Below are positions 51,688-60,005 of a stretch of DNA of 64,000 nucleotides, in pieces. The notes under the pieces were generated by a model. It saw nothing but the letters and a program-made list of their open reading frames with translations, did not search any database and was not told the DNA's origin. The position numbers were made by a program, and so were the translations under genes. The DNA comes from Balneolia bacterium (lineage in GTDB: Bacteria > Bacteroidota > Rhodothermia > Balneolales > Cyclonatronaceae): the NCBI GenBank assembly GCA_022565795.1, contig JAIUMA010000005.1, forward strand, positions 29,919-93,918, given 5' to 3'. Each line of letters opens with the position of its first letter. Within the stretch, counting starts at the first letter, position 1.

Positions 51688-52293
51688 ATGGGCATTACGG
51701 CACTTGAGATTAAGCAGCGCACGTTCACCAAATCGCTTCGTGGCTATGATGTGGCCGAGGTAAATGCCTTCCTGAGCATGCTTGCAAGCGAATGGGAGCA
51801 TCAGGTTGTGAAAATGAAGGATCTGGAGCGCGATTTAAAAGAGATAAACGACAAGCTGGGCCACTACCAGCGCATCGAAGCCACATTGCACGAGACCCTG
51901 CAAACGGCCCGTGAAAATGCCGAGCAGCGTCTTGAAAATGCCCGTCGCGACTCTAAAAACAAAATTCAGAAGGCTGAGCTTGAGGCTGAAAACGTACTCG
52001 CCGAAGCCAGGCAGCAGCGGCAGCACATCCGCCAGAGTATTTTGAAACTGCTTGAGCGCAGGGAAGAAATTATCCGCGGAATAAGCTCGTATCTCGATTT
52101 TGCCCGCAAGTCGATCGAAGGCTTCGAAAAGGACAACGAAAACATCTATTCGCTTCCTAAGGGTGAGGAAGACACCTCAGGAGCTCTTGGAACAACCCGT
52201 AAATCACAATCAAAAAAAGCAGCCGTTACGCCGGAAGGCCTTAGCGCTCCCGGTTCCGAAGATATCGATGAGCTGCTCGACGAAATCGACTGA
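51688..52293 (+). CDS. DivIVA domain protein
   Basis: 201 residues. The N-terminal DivIVA membrane-curvature motif is TALEIKQRTFTKSLRGYDVA (about 4-23) with EVNAFLSML; the following long coiled coil (about 30-140; LERDLKEINDKLGHYQRIEA, ENARRDSKNKIQKAELEAEN) mediates oligomerization. The last 60 residues are disordered and acidic, ending EDIDELLDEID. DivIVA-like proteins recruit to membrane poles and septa; in Bacteroidota the role is unclear. It follows two small single-TM coiled-coil proteins, and the purine phosphorylase gene lies 20 bases downstream. Confidence 0.88.
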   Translation: MGITALEIKQRTFTKSLRGYDVAEVNAFLSMLASEWEHQVVKMKDLERDLKEINDKLGHYQRIEATLHETLQTARENAEQRLENARRDSKNKIQKAELEAENVLAEARQQRQHIRQSILKLLERREEIIRGISSYLDFARKSIEGFEKDNENIYSLPKGEEDTSGALGTTRKSQSKKAAVTPEGLSAPGSEDIDELLDEID

Positions 52294-52313
52294 CATCCAC
52301 CATAATTATTGAC

Positions 52314-53150
52314 ATGAGCATAGATTCTGTAGAAGTATTCAGAGAAAAAAGAGCTGAAGCCGTTTCATTTATTCAGTCCAAAACCAGTGTTAAGCCGGAA
52401 GTACTTGTTATCCTCGGTACAGGTTTAGGCAATCTTGCCAGCCAGATGGAAACCGAGACGGAGATTCCATATGAAGACATTCCTCACTTTCCCGTTTCTA
52501 CGGTAGAGACCCACTCGGGACGCCTTCTTTTTGGCAAACTTGGAGGCAAAAATGCCGTTCTGATGCAGGGCCGTTTCCACTACTACGAAAATTACAGCAT
52601 GCAGCAGATTGCCTTTCCCGTTCGGGTTGCGCAGGCGCTTGGTGCCCACACCCTGCTCGTTTCCAACGCGGCAGGCGGAATGAACCCACTCTACCGCCGC
52701 GGTGATATCATGCTTATTACCGATCATATTAACATGCTGGGCGACAATCCTCTCATAGGGCCAAACGACGAAGAGCTCGGTGTTCGCTTCCCGGATATGA
52801 GCGAGCCGTACAGCAGCGATCTTGTTAAGCTGGCCGAGCAGGTAGCCCTCGACAAAGGCATTAAAATGCATCAGGGGGTTTATGTGGCCGTTACCGGACC
52901 GAATCTCGAAACCCGCGCCGAATATCGCTTTCTGCGCTATATCGGAGCCGATGTGGTGGGTATGAGTACCATTCCTGAAGTAATTGCGGCCACACACATG
53001 GGCATGAAAGTGCTTGGCGTTTCCGCTATCACCGACGAGTGCTTCCCCGATTCTCTTCAGCCGGTAAACATGGCTGAAATTGTTGAGGCAGCCAGCATTG
53101 CCGAACCAAAATTAACACAGGTAATCTCCGGCGTTCTTGAACGTTTGTAA
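52314..53150 (+). CDS. Purine nucleoside phosphorylase, trimeric class
   Basis: 278 residues. Substrate motifs are LGTGLGNLASQM (about 35-46, phosphate-binding Gly-rich loop), then TVETHSGRLLFGKLGG (about 62-77), LVSNAAGGMNPLYRRGDIML (about 117-136), and the base-specific VVGMSTIPEVIAATHMGMKV (about 205-224, with Glu and Asn-type ligands before). These fit PNP class II. It cleaves purine nucleosides to base and ribose-1-phosphate. A terminator follows. The start is at ATG 52314. Confidence 0.92.
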   Translation: MSIDSVEVFREKRAEAVSFIQSKTSVKPEVLVILGTGLGNLASQMETETEIPYEDIPHFPVSTVETHSGRLLFGKLGGKNAVLMQGRFHYYENYSMQQIAFPVRVAQALGAHTLLVSNAAGGMNPLYRRGDIMLITDHINMLGDNPLIGPNDEELGVRFPDMSEPYSSDLVKLAEQVALDKGIKMHQGVYVAVTGPNLETRAEYRFLRYIGADVVGMSTIPEVIAATHMGMKVLGVSAITDECFPDSLQPVNMAEIVEAASIAEPKLTQVISGVLERL

Positions 53151-53211
53151 CATATCAACATACTGTAAATCAGCGTTTTTCTGAAAAATTTGAAACACAC
53201 GTACCAACTTC

Positions 53212-53260
53212 AGGCATTACTTCCGGTCAACCGGCCGGGGGCAATGCCTTCTTTTGTTTT
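53212..53260 (+). terminator. Terminator-like hairpin after the purine nucleoside phosphorylase gene
   Basis: Stem aggcatt (53212-53218) with aatgcct (53243-53249), an inner ccggt/accgg stem, followed by a T-rich run tcttttgtttt. It lies 61 bases after the stop, in the correct orientation. Confidence 0.55.
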
Positions 53261-53329
53261 ACGCAGTAAGGGCATGAACCGTACTACTACTACTCACGCT
53301 TCGAGCTATTCAGATAACCAATCCCGCAT

Positions 53330-54238
53330 ATGAAATCAAACTCATCTAACGAAATCTGGGACGAGCATCAGTGGGAAACCCACATTCATCAGGCAGAGCA
53401 GAAAAGCGAAGAGATTCGCCACTTTCTGGATAAAACCTTCGGTGATGAGGGTCCGCGATGGGTGAAGATTCTCAAAGAGTCTGAATCCGAACACGACGCT
53501 CTTGACGCCTTTATCGAGGAAGAACTGATGTTCGATGAAGCCTATCTTCCCGACGATGACGACGACTGGGATGCCGATGATCTCGACGATGACGACGACT
53601 TTTTCTTCGGCGAGCACGGGCCCTCTGATGATGACACGAGTCTGTATACCACCGACGACCTGCTTGCCGACAGAAGCAATATGCTGGATGATGGCAGTGA
53701 TGAGGACGACGAAGACGACAGCATACCCGGAAGCCTCGGTTTCGACGATTTTGATGACGAGCTCGACGACTTCGACGATGCCGATCTGGACATGGATGAA
53801 GGCGAAGAGTGGAAGCTTCTGAGCGACGACTACACCCTCAGCGATTACGGTTCCATCGACAATCTTGCCGTCTACAATCAGGCTCATGACTTTGGCGCTC
53901 ACATTCTAATGCGCTCTGCAGGCGTAATACTCGATGATGCTGAAAACCGGGAGTTGTTCAACCTGTTTGTCTCAGACGTGCTGCAAATCAGCGCTAAAAT
54001 CACGGCCGGTTACTCTCTGGGCTTCGAAACGGATATGCTGGGCGGAAACATTGCCTACTGCAAACGCGGGCTTCAGGCTGCTAACCGCGCCCTGTATACG
54101 CTGCAGCTGCTTAAAAAGAACAGCGTCGAATTCGGTGAAGTAGAATACCGCCAGCTCCACGCCGACCTTACCGCCATTCGTAACGACCTCGGCATCTATA
54201 TACAGGATCTCAGGGAGCTGTTTACAAACGAAGGGTAA
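53330..54238 (+). CDS. Highly acidic protein of unknown function
   Basis: 302 residues. N-terminal amphipathic helices (NEIWDEHQWETHIHQAEQKS), then an Asp/Glu-dominated middle (about 75-162; DDDDDWDADDLDDDDD) that is likely disordered, and a folded, less acidic C-terminus (about 175-300; DFGAHILMRSAGVILDDAEN; SAKITAGYSLGFETDMLGGN; YRQLHADLTAIRNDLGIYIQ) that looks alpha-helical. Such a layout fits a chaperone-like or RNA/DNA-mimicking protein, or a Ca2+ binding one; no named family is recognised. The strongly acidic middle also fits a salt-adapted cell. Confidence 0.7.
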   Translation: MKSNSSNEIWDEHQWETHIHQAEQKSEEIRHFLDKTFGDEGPRWVKILKESESEHDALDAFIEEELMFDEAYLPDDDDDWDADDLDDDDDFFFGEHGPSDDDTSLYTTDDLLADRSNMLDDGSDEDDEDDSIPGSLGFDDFDDELDDFDDADLDMDEGEEWKLLSDDYTLSDYGSIDNLAVYNQAHDFGAHILMRSAGVILDDAENRELFNLFVSDVLQISAKITAGYSLGFETDMLGGNIAYCKRGLQAANRALYTLQLLKKNSVEFGEVEYRQLHADLTAIRNDLGIYIQDLRELFTNEG

Positions 54239-54241
54239 TCA

Positions 54242-54271
54242 CCATACGAACCCCTGGAGGGTTTCGTATGG
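54242..54271 (-). terminator. Hairpin between converging genes
   Basis: Stem ccatacgaaccc with gggtttcgtatgg, one bulged base, a 5-base loop, and no long T-run. It lies at the meeting point of the acidic-protein gene (plus) and the lipoprotein gene (minus). It may be a bidirectional terminator or a REP-like palindrome; a second shorter stem (aaccctt/gggatt) follows at 54300-54313. Confidence 0.5.
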
Positions 54272-54331
54272 ATCTGCTTATTTGAAAGCGAAGGCGTGTA
54301 AACCCTTCGGGGATTTTGCCTTTTGTGCACG

Positions 54332-55381
54332 TTACTCAGCAATCAGCTGTATAGAAAATTGCTGCTGGTCGAGTTGGGTGTCTTCAGAAAGTGTGCTGTA
54401 CCCTTCTGCCTTGATGCTGTAGCTTAGCAGCGGTGAGGGCCACTCGGGATGCAGCGGCACGATTAGCCTTACTATTCCATTTTCATCGCTTTCCAGATTA
54501 TGGATTACCAGACCGGTCTCGTCGTTTTGGTTAAACATCCTGAGGTATCTAGCCTGAAAAGGTGACTCGCCCGTAATTTCTCTGAAAAAGGCAAACCGGC
54601 CATAGGATGTCCCTTCATGGGTAAACTGGTGGATAACCAGCTCTGCGTTTGGAATTGGGGAACCGGAGCCTTCATCCGTTACTGCAAAAACAAACTCATG
54701 CTTCCAGACGTCCTTAAAGAGGTCTGATAGCATGCGGTACTCCAGCTGAACCTGTTCCCGGAGGAGTTCATTTACCTCATTTTGGAAAAAACCAATACGG
54801 TATGGCTTATTCTGCCTGTGTTCGCCTCTGCTATACGCAGTGGCGAGTTCCCTTCTTGTCTGCCTCGTGATTGATGAGTACTTCATATGGTCAATGACTG
54901 CCACATGAGTTTCAAACTGATCTTCGGTTACATAGTTTTCATAGAACGTTATTTCTGCAGGATTGGTAAACAGCGCATCAGCCTGCCGGTTAAATACAAC
55001 AGGTGTAACGGTTGTAGTGAATGACTCGCCGGACATAGAGAATCCGACCCGTTCAACCCAAAAATCGCCCTCCGGATAGTAGAAACCACCACTATTCAAA
55101 ACCCCTGAGAACTGTTTATCATATACGTCTGTATGACGGAAAAACTCGCTTTCATCCATCACCTGCTGAAATGCTTCAAGCTCTTCATCGCTGAGGTTAA
55201 TCCTGGTTCGCTGCTGATTGATTACAATTGCGCCCGTGTAATCACTTGGTACAATGGTGAAATCATGCTGAAAGCGTAGCTGATCAGGGAGATCGTCAAA
55301 CGCAGCGGGAATATTCGGAGAACAAGCCGAAAGTGCAGCTAATACAAAAAGGGAGAAACTATAGATGACGGATCGTATCAT
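54332..55381 (-). CDS. Exported lipoprotein, unknown function
   Basis: 349 residues. Signal peptide about 1-20 with lipobox LSAC. The mature part is beta-rich, with a carboxypeptidase-regulatory-like (Ig-fold) segment near the C-terminus (VTDEGSGSPIPNAELVIHQF; NGIVRLIVPLHPEWPSPLLS) that often serves for adhesion or uptake. The middle has helices around TRQTRRELATAYSRGEHRQN. It is transcribed separately from the isoaspartyl peptidase gene upstream, with the strong terminator at 55404-55451 between them. No enzyme motif is visible. Confidence 0.65.
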   Translation of the reverse strand: MIRSVIYSFSLFVLAALSACSPNIPAAFDDLPDQLRFQHDFTIVPSDYTGAIVINQQRTRINLSDEELEAFQQVMDESEFFRHTDVYDKQFSGVLNSGGFYYPEGDFWVERVGFSMSGESFTTTVTPVVFNRQADALFTNPAEITFYENYVTEDQFETHVAVIDHMKYSSITRQTRRELATAYSRGEHRQNKPYRIGFFQNEVNELLREQVQLEYRMLSDLFKDVWKHEFVFAVTDEGSGSPIPNAELVIHQFTHEGTSYGRFAFFREITGESPFQARYLRMFNQNDETGLVIHNLESDENGIVRLIVPLHPEWPSPLLSYSIKAEGYSTLSEDTQLDQQQFSIQLIAE

Positions 55382-55403
55382 TTTTTTATCTGATAAACTG
55401 GTT

Positions 55404-55451
55404 AAAAAAACGAAGACGCATTAAATATGTTAGAATTAATGCGTCTTCGTT
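55404..55451 (-). terminator. Strong rho-independent terminator of the isoaspartyl peptidase gene
   Basis: A perfect 16-bp stem, aacgaagacgcattaa with ttaatgcgtcttcgtt (55409-55424 and 55436-55451), 11-base loop, and a run of seven T residues on the minus strand (A residues at 55404-55410). It is correctly oriented for the leftward gene ending at 55479. Confidence 0.9.
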
Positions 55452-55478
55452 CTCATTTTTATTTCTTTTTATTTGATT

Positions 55479-56555
55479 CTAGTCGAGATTCTCTTCTTCA
55501 TCCCAGATGGCTACTTCGAAACGACCGCGGGAATCAGCCGCAGCGCGGAACATGCCGGGGCTGTTGAATACCATCGCAATTTCGCCGGTATGACTCACGC
55601 CAATGATGCCGCCGTCGCCGGGCTGCAGCTTGCCGTTGATGACCTGATTGGCTGCATCATTCAAAGAGGCGCCGGTGTATTCCATGATGGCTGAAATTTG
55701 AAAGGCCACCGCATGACGAATAAACTCCTCACCCGTACCGGTTGATGAAATAGCGCAGGTTTCGTTATTCGCATAGGTTCCTGCTCCGTGAATCGGTGAA
55801 TCTCCCACGCGGCCAAAGCGTTTGTTTGTCATGCCGCCGGTGGAAGTTCCTGCTGCCAGGTTTCCGTTACGGTCCAGCACTGCCACGCCAACGGTGCCAA
55901 ACTTGGCATCGTCGATTTCGGCATGTCCGCCGGGGTTCATGCTTTGTTCTCCTGAGTGATCCAGGCGCACCTCGTCCCGTTCCTGTGCACGGCGAAGCTG
56001 CTCATATCGCCGCTCCGTGTGGAAGAAGGAGGGATCAACGCGCTCTACTTCCATCATGTCTGCATAGCGCTCTGCTCCGTCGCGGGCAAAAAGCACATGA
56101 CGGGAATTTTCCATCACCAGTCTGGAAAGGGTGATGGGATGCCTTACGGTTGTTACGCCGGCCACAGCGCCCGCCGAAAGGTCGCGCCCGTCCATGATGG
56201 ATGCATCCAGCTCGAAGGTCTCTTCATTGGTCATCACTGCGCCCCGACCTGCGTTAAACAGCGGGTTGTCCTCCATCAGGCGAACCACCTGCTCAACAAC
56301 GTCCAGCGCCTCGGCGCCTTCCTCGAGCATATCACGGCCGAGCCTTATGGCCTCATGCAGGGCATCCACGTACTCTTGACGAATTTCATCATCAATATCG
56401 CGCGAGATCACGCCCGCACCGCCGTGAAGCGCAATCGCATATTCGGGACGTTCCGAAGCCTCATTGTTATCCATGGATGATGATTCCTCGCAGGCTGTGG
56501 TAAGCATAAATACAGAAAAAGCCAGCAGTAAAATAGTTGTAATCTGGTACGTCAT
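55479..56555 (-). CDS. Isoaspartyl peptidase/L-asparaginase, lipoprotein
   Basis: 358 residues, Ntn-hydrolase family T2. Lipoprotein signal with lipobox TTAC (Cys22), which is unusual because most family members are cytosolic. The autoprocessing site and nucleophile is Thr221 in DAKFGTVGVAVLDRNGNLA; the alpha-subunit start, YAIALHGGAGVISRD (about 39-53), and the beta-subunit signatures AAGTSTGGMTNKRFGRVGD and GAGTYANNETCAISSTGTGE are intact. It hydrolyses isoaspartyl peptides or asparagine. Export of this enzyme to the envelope points to peptide scavenging. A strong terminator follows. Confidence 0.92.
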   Translation of the reverse strand: MTYQITTILLLAFSVFMLTTACEESSSMDNNEASERPEYAIALHGGAGVISRDIDDEIRQEYVDALHEAIRLGRDMLEEGAEALDVVEQVVRLMEDNPLFNAGRGAVMTNEETFELDASIMDGRDLSAGAVAGVTTVRHPITLSRLVMENSRHVLFARDGAERYADMMEVERVDPSFFHTERRYEQLRRAQERDEVRLDHSGEQSMNPGGHAEIDDAKFGTVGVAVLDRNGNLAAGTSTGGMTNKRFGRVGDSPIHGAGTYANNETCAISSTGTGEEFIRHAVAFQISAIMEYTGASLNDAANQVINGKLQPGDGGIIGVSHTGEIAMVFNSPGMFRAAADSRGRFEVAIWDEEENLD

Positions 56556-56817
56556 AATTCAGTTTGATTAATTCCGGTTTGCCCGGCAGTTATGTTTATG
56601 ATGCTGAAGAACTCCAAAGTGAGAAATTAACCCCAAATTTACAACGCGCAATTAATTATGGGAAGCGTGGGAGGGAATTGCAGGTGGCATTATTCGGGTG
56701 GCAAATCGGTTATGAACGTGCAATAACCAATTACCAATGATGGATTTCGACCTAATTCAGGAATCGACCAACTCTAAACCCCAAGCCCAAACAGTCTTAA
56801 ACTGTCACTGCGCTACC
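56556..56817. other. Intergenic stretch between two minus-strand genes
   Basis: 262 bases upstream of the isoaspartyl peptidase gene and downstream of the AAA+ gene. I see no clear gene, repeat or terminator. The peptidase promoter should lie near its right end. Confidence 0.4.
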
Positions 56818-58215
56818 CTATTTTACCTTTAGCTTTTTGAGCTTGCTTTGGAGCGTGGTCGGGGGCATTCCGAGAAGGGCTGCGGCGCCGTCGTCACCGT
56901 AGATTTTGCCGCCCGTGAGTTCCAGAACCTGACTCATGTAGTTTCGGCTCATTTCGTCGAACGTAAGCACGTTTTTCAGTTCCGGGCTCAGGTTTTCTGA
57001 AAACAGACCTGTCTGCTTTCCGGGAGCAGGCTCGCTCAGCTTGAGCTTGAATTTCCCGTCCGTACTTTCAAGTACCGCGGTGCGAATCACGTCTTTGAGA
57101 GTGGAGAAGTTTTCCGGCCAGTCGTGATTAACCAGCTTGTTGATTTGCACATTGGTGAATTGGGGCTCAGGGCGCATGTCAAGTGCCTTCACCAGTCGGG
57201 AAGTCCAGCGTTCGATGATATCCGGAATATCGTCTTTCCTGTGTCTGAGCGGCGGCACCGGAATTGGAAAAAAGGTATAGCGGTACAGCAGGTCGGCCGG
57301 AATCTTACCTTGTTCCGCAAGCTGATCGGGCGAAAAGCGGGATGTTACGAGAAGCCTTGTGCTCAGCTCAATCCGGCTGCGCTCATCCAGCAGACGTGTG
57401 AGGTTTTCCAGCTGCAGCTCACTTAGTTTTTGAAACTCATCAATCTGTATAATCAGCTCTATTTTGATATCCGTAAGCAGAAACGAGCCTGTATCCGGCC
57501 GCTTTTCGAGCAGCGCTTTAAACTGCTCGGTGCCATTATCGGCCGACATGTCGGCCAGGCGAACTTCAAATTCGTTGCCCGCAAACTCCATGGTATCCAG
57601 AATTCTCCTGGCGAGTGTGCGTTTTCCTGTTGATGGCTCGCCGTGCAGCACGATGTGTCCCGATTGAGAAGCGGCCATATCAACTTTGTCGACCACGCCC
57701 TGCATCACCTTTGATTCGGCTATAAACGGAAGCTCATCCGGTGCATTCGAAAGCATGCTTTCGGTAACATTCAGCGCTTCTAACACCTGCTGCTGGATAT
57801 CACCCTGATCCGCATCACCCTTTACAGACGGGGTGAGGATTACCGAAATAAGGTTGTTCCGGTTGGCTTTTGACTGAAATACATTGAAGCTAAAGTTGAA
57901 AATAAAAACTTTGCCCTGCCTGTTGCTCAAGTGTACCACTGGAAGCGCGGTCTGTCGCTTGTTAGTATGGCTGAGGCGGGCGATTTCGTCCACCAGGATT
58001 TCGAGCTCTTTGGCAACAGCGCTGTTTTCAGTTTCCGATGCCAGCACATACTCTTCCGTGCTGAAGCCGAGGTCTTTCTTTAAGTGAGCATTGCTAAAAA
58101 AGAGCCTGGCCTGTTCGCTGGCGTCAATTCTGAAAATAAGTACCGTGGCCGGCAGCTTATCAAGCAGTTCACGCCAGAATAAACTGTTGGCGTTAATTTT
58201 GTCCTGATGGGTCAT
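56818..58215 (-). CDS. Sigma-54-activator-like AAA+ protein lacking GAFTGA
   Basis: 465 residues. N-terminal PAS-like domain (about 18-130; LPATVLIFRIDASEQARLFF, GKVFIFNFSFNVFQ), a central AAA+ domain with Walker A GEPSTGKR (192-199) and Walker B Asp259/Glu260 (IIQIDEFQKLSELQLENLTR), sensor I VTSRFSPDQ, and the conserved PVPPLRHRKDDIPDIIERW. The C-terminal Fis-type HTH (about 420-465; YGDDGAAALLGMPPTTLQSK) is intact. But the sigma-54 contacting loop GAFTGA between Walker A and B is missing. The protein may therefore be a regulator that works without sigma-54, or a partner in a hetero-oligomer. No sigma-54-type -24/-12 sites were seen near it. Confidence 0.85.
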   Translation of the reverse strand: MTHQDKINANSLFWRELLDKLPATVLIFRIDASEQARLFFSNAHLKKDLGFSTEEYVLASETENSAVAKELEILVDEIARLSHTNKRQTALPVVHLSNRQGKVFIFNFSFNVFQSKANRNNLISVILTPSVKGDADQGDIQQQVLEALNVTESMLSNAPDELPFIAESKVMQGVVDKVDMAASQSGHIVLHGEPSTGKRTLARRILDTMEFAGNEFEVRLADMSADNGTEQFKALLEKRPDTGSFLLTDIKIELIIQIDEFQKLSELQLENLTRLLDERSRIELSTRLLVTSRFSPDQLAEQGKIPADLLYRYTFFPIPVPPLRHRKDDIPDIIERWTSRLVKALDMRPEPQFTNVQINKLVNHDWPENFSTLKDVIRTAVLESTDGKFKLKLSEPAPGKQTGLFSENLSPELKNVLTFDEMSRNYMSQVLELTGGKIYGDDGAAALLGMPPTTLQSKLKKLKVK

Positions 58216-58318
58216 GTGAGTTGTGAGAATGATCTGATCTGTATCGAAACACCGACTGACATTGCGCCGGCTGTTGAGTAGTTGCAGAATATAGCACTGA
58301 CATCACTTAGGGGCAATG

Positions 58319-59119
58319 CTATTTCGTCATTCCCTCAGCGATATTTCGGTTATACAGACTGTTCCCGTCCGGATCTTCCTCATATTTATTCAGAAAACGT
58401 ACGCCCAGATATATGAGGGGCGTATCGAAAAGAGCGGCAAAAAATTTAAATATATAGGAGTTAAATATGAGTATCACCAACGCCCCCAACGTAGTAACGT
58501 TGTCGCCCAGGTTTCCGCTAAAGTACAAGATCGAGAGAATTGCGGTCGAGTCGACAAGCTGACTAACCATTGTAGAGGCATTGTTTCTGAGCCACAGATG
58601 CTTCCCGCTGGTAAACCGTTTCCAAAAATGATAGAGGCGCACATCAATCGTTTGGGCCGTTAAGTAGGCAATCATACTTCCGATTGTGTTCCCGACCATG
58701 AAGCCGTAGACCCCGTCGAACAGACTCTCACCCGCACTAACGCCGCCAGTATTAGGCAGATAATAATTAACCGTCATGATGAACAGCATGAACACATTCA
58801 TAAAGAAGCCGACCCACACCAATAGCTGCGCCCTTCTGCGGCCAAAAAGCTCGGAAACCAGATCCGTCACGAAGAAAGTAAACGGGAAAGCCACCAGTCC
58901 AACTGGGATGCTCATCACATACAGGGAGTCGTCACGCACCAGAGAAGGCACCAGCGGAATCATCCAGTCGGGCATATTCCACTCGAACAGGGTCGCGAAC
59001 TTGGTCGTCCCGATGATATTTCCCATGACCAGAGCCGTGAGAAAAACGGCGCACAGCAGAAGAAAAATCATATCCCGGCGGAATTGCATCTCCTTATCAG
59101 GAGCAGGCGTATTCGACAT
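58319..59119 (-). CDS. Queuosine precursor transporter (VUT/YhhQ family)
   Basis: 266 residues. Six helices with YhhQ marks: VALVMGNIIGTTKFATLFEW (about 27-46), then VGLVAFPFTFFVTDLVSELF (about 73-92), GRRRAQLLVWVGFFMNVFML, and a C-terminal segment with AYLTAQTIDVRLYHFWKRFT (about 153-172; the conserved QTID motif) and LVDSTAILSILYFSGN. The family takes up preQ0 or preQ1 for queuosine-tRNA synthesis. The queuosine genes are not nearby. It is divergent from the TetR-like gene (148 bases between). Confidence 0.88.
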   Translation of the reverse strand: MSNTPAPDKEMQFRRDMIFLLLCAVFLTALVMGNIIGTTKFATLFEWNMPDWMIPLVPSLVRDDSLYVMSIPVGLVAFPFTFFVTDLVSELFGRRRAQLLVWVGFFMNVFMLFIMTVNYYLPNTGGVSAGESLFDGVYGFMVGNTIGSMIAYLTAQTIDVRLYHFWKRFTSGKHLWLRNNASTMVSQLVDSTAILSILYFSGNLGDNVTTLGALVILIFNSYIFKFFAALFDTPLIYLGVRFLNKYEEDPDGNSLYNRNIAEGMTK

Positions 59120-59267
59120 CAGAAAATTGAGTTATGGCTGGTTTTTATGGGTGATTGCGTTCAGGTGCATAAAGTGGTTTCCCGAACGTTAGCCCCGCTC
59201 GAATGGTTCAGTTTAGCGACTATAATATCTAAATTTCGGATCAAAAATCCGGAGTAAAATCCAATCC

Positions 59268-59939
59268 ATGTCTACCGATTCCGAATCTGTATCCGCTTTT
59301 GAAAATAAGCTTCAGCTGGCCGAGGCTGCCGTGATGGCCTATGAAACCAAAGGTTCCATGCCCGGTTTGTTCGAGGTTTCCAAAGCTGCGGGCGTGCCTG
59401 CATCACAAATTTACGCCCATTTTCCGAACGTGCCCGCCATTTTCCATTTCTGGTACGAAAGCCTTCCACAGCGCTATGCAGCCATGGTTGCAGAGCTTGA
59501 TGGCTACGAAGAGCTGATTCTTTCAGAAAAGCTGACCAATATGATGCTCACCATTACCGATATGATGGAGGAGCACATGGTTTTTGTGAAGGCGACTTTC
59601 AATACTATGGTTTTCAAAAACCAGAGCTGGCATCCCTTTGTGAAGGCGAACGAGGTCCTCATTAAGGAGATGATTTCGGAACATGACGGCATCAGCCGAA
59701 CCGCACAGATTGTTTTATGGGATGATGTGTATGCTTTTCTGAGCCGCGAGTTTCTACACGTTATCAAATTCTGGATGAGGGACACTTCCGAAGGGCGCGA
59801 AAAGACGATGGCCCTCATGGATAACTTCAACGGTTTGGTAGCTGAAATTATAACGAACCGAATCATCGACCGGGGTACGGATTTGGCCCGCTTTTTCTGG
59901 AATGAAGGCCTCATCAAAATTCCGTTCTTAAAGCCGTGA
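59268..59939 (+). CDS. TetR-family protein linked to a COQ8-type kinase
   Basis: 223 residues. N-terminal TetR HTH (about 14-60; EAAVMAYETKGSMPGLFEVS and KAAGVPASQIYAHFPNVPA), then all-helical dimerization and ligand domain. The gene is immediately followed, 66 bases after its stop, by a COQ8/UbiB-type kinase gene; eukaryotic COQ9 is a TetR-fold lipid-binding partner of COQ8, so a regulator or a lipid-binding partner are both possible. A perfect 8-bp stem (gtgatggc/gccatcac) begins at its stop codon. It is divergent from the queuosine transporter. Confidence 0.82.
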   Translation: MSTDSESVSAFENKLQLAEAAVMAYETKGSMPGLFEVSKAAGVPASQIYAHFPNVPAIFHFWYESLPQRYAAMVAELDGYEELILSEKLTNMMLTITDMMEEHMVFVKATFNTMVFKNQSWHPFVKANEVLIKEMISEHDGISRTAQIVLWDDVYAFLSREFLHVIKFWMRDTSEGREKTMALMDNFNGLVAEIITNRIIDRGTDLARFFWNEGLIKIPFLKP

Positions 59940-59965
59940 TGGCGATGAAGAAAAGATGCCATCAC
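59936..59965 (+). other. Hairpin between the TetR-like and kinase genes
   Basis: Perfect 8-bp stem gtgatggc (59936-59943) with gccatcac (59958-59965), 14-base loop, and no T-run. It overlaps the stop codon of the TetR-like gene. It may protect the transcript or tune kinase expression. Confidence 0.4.
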
Positions 59966-60005
59966 CCTGCAGACAACCCAACTTTTTAAAACATAAGAGA
60001 ACGCA

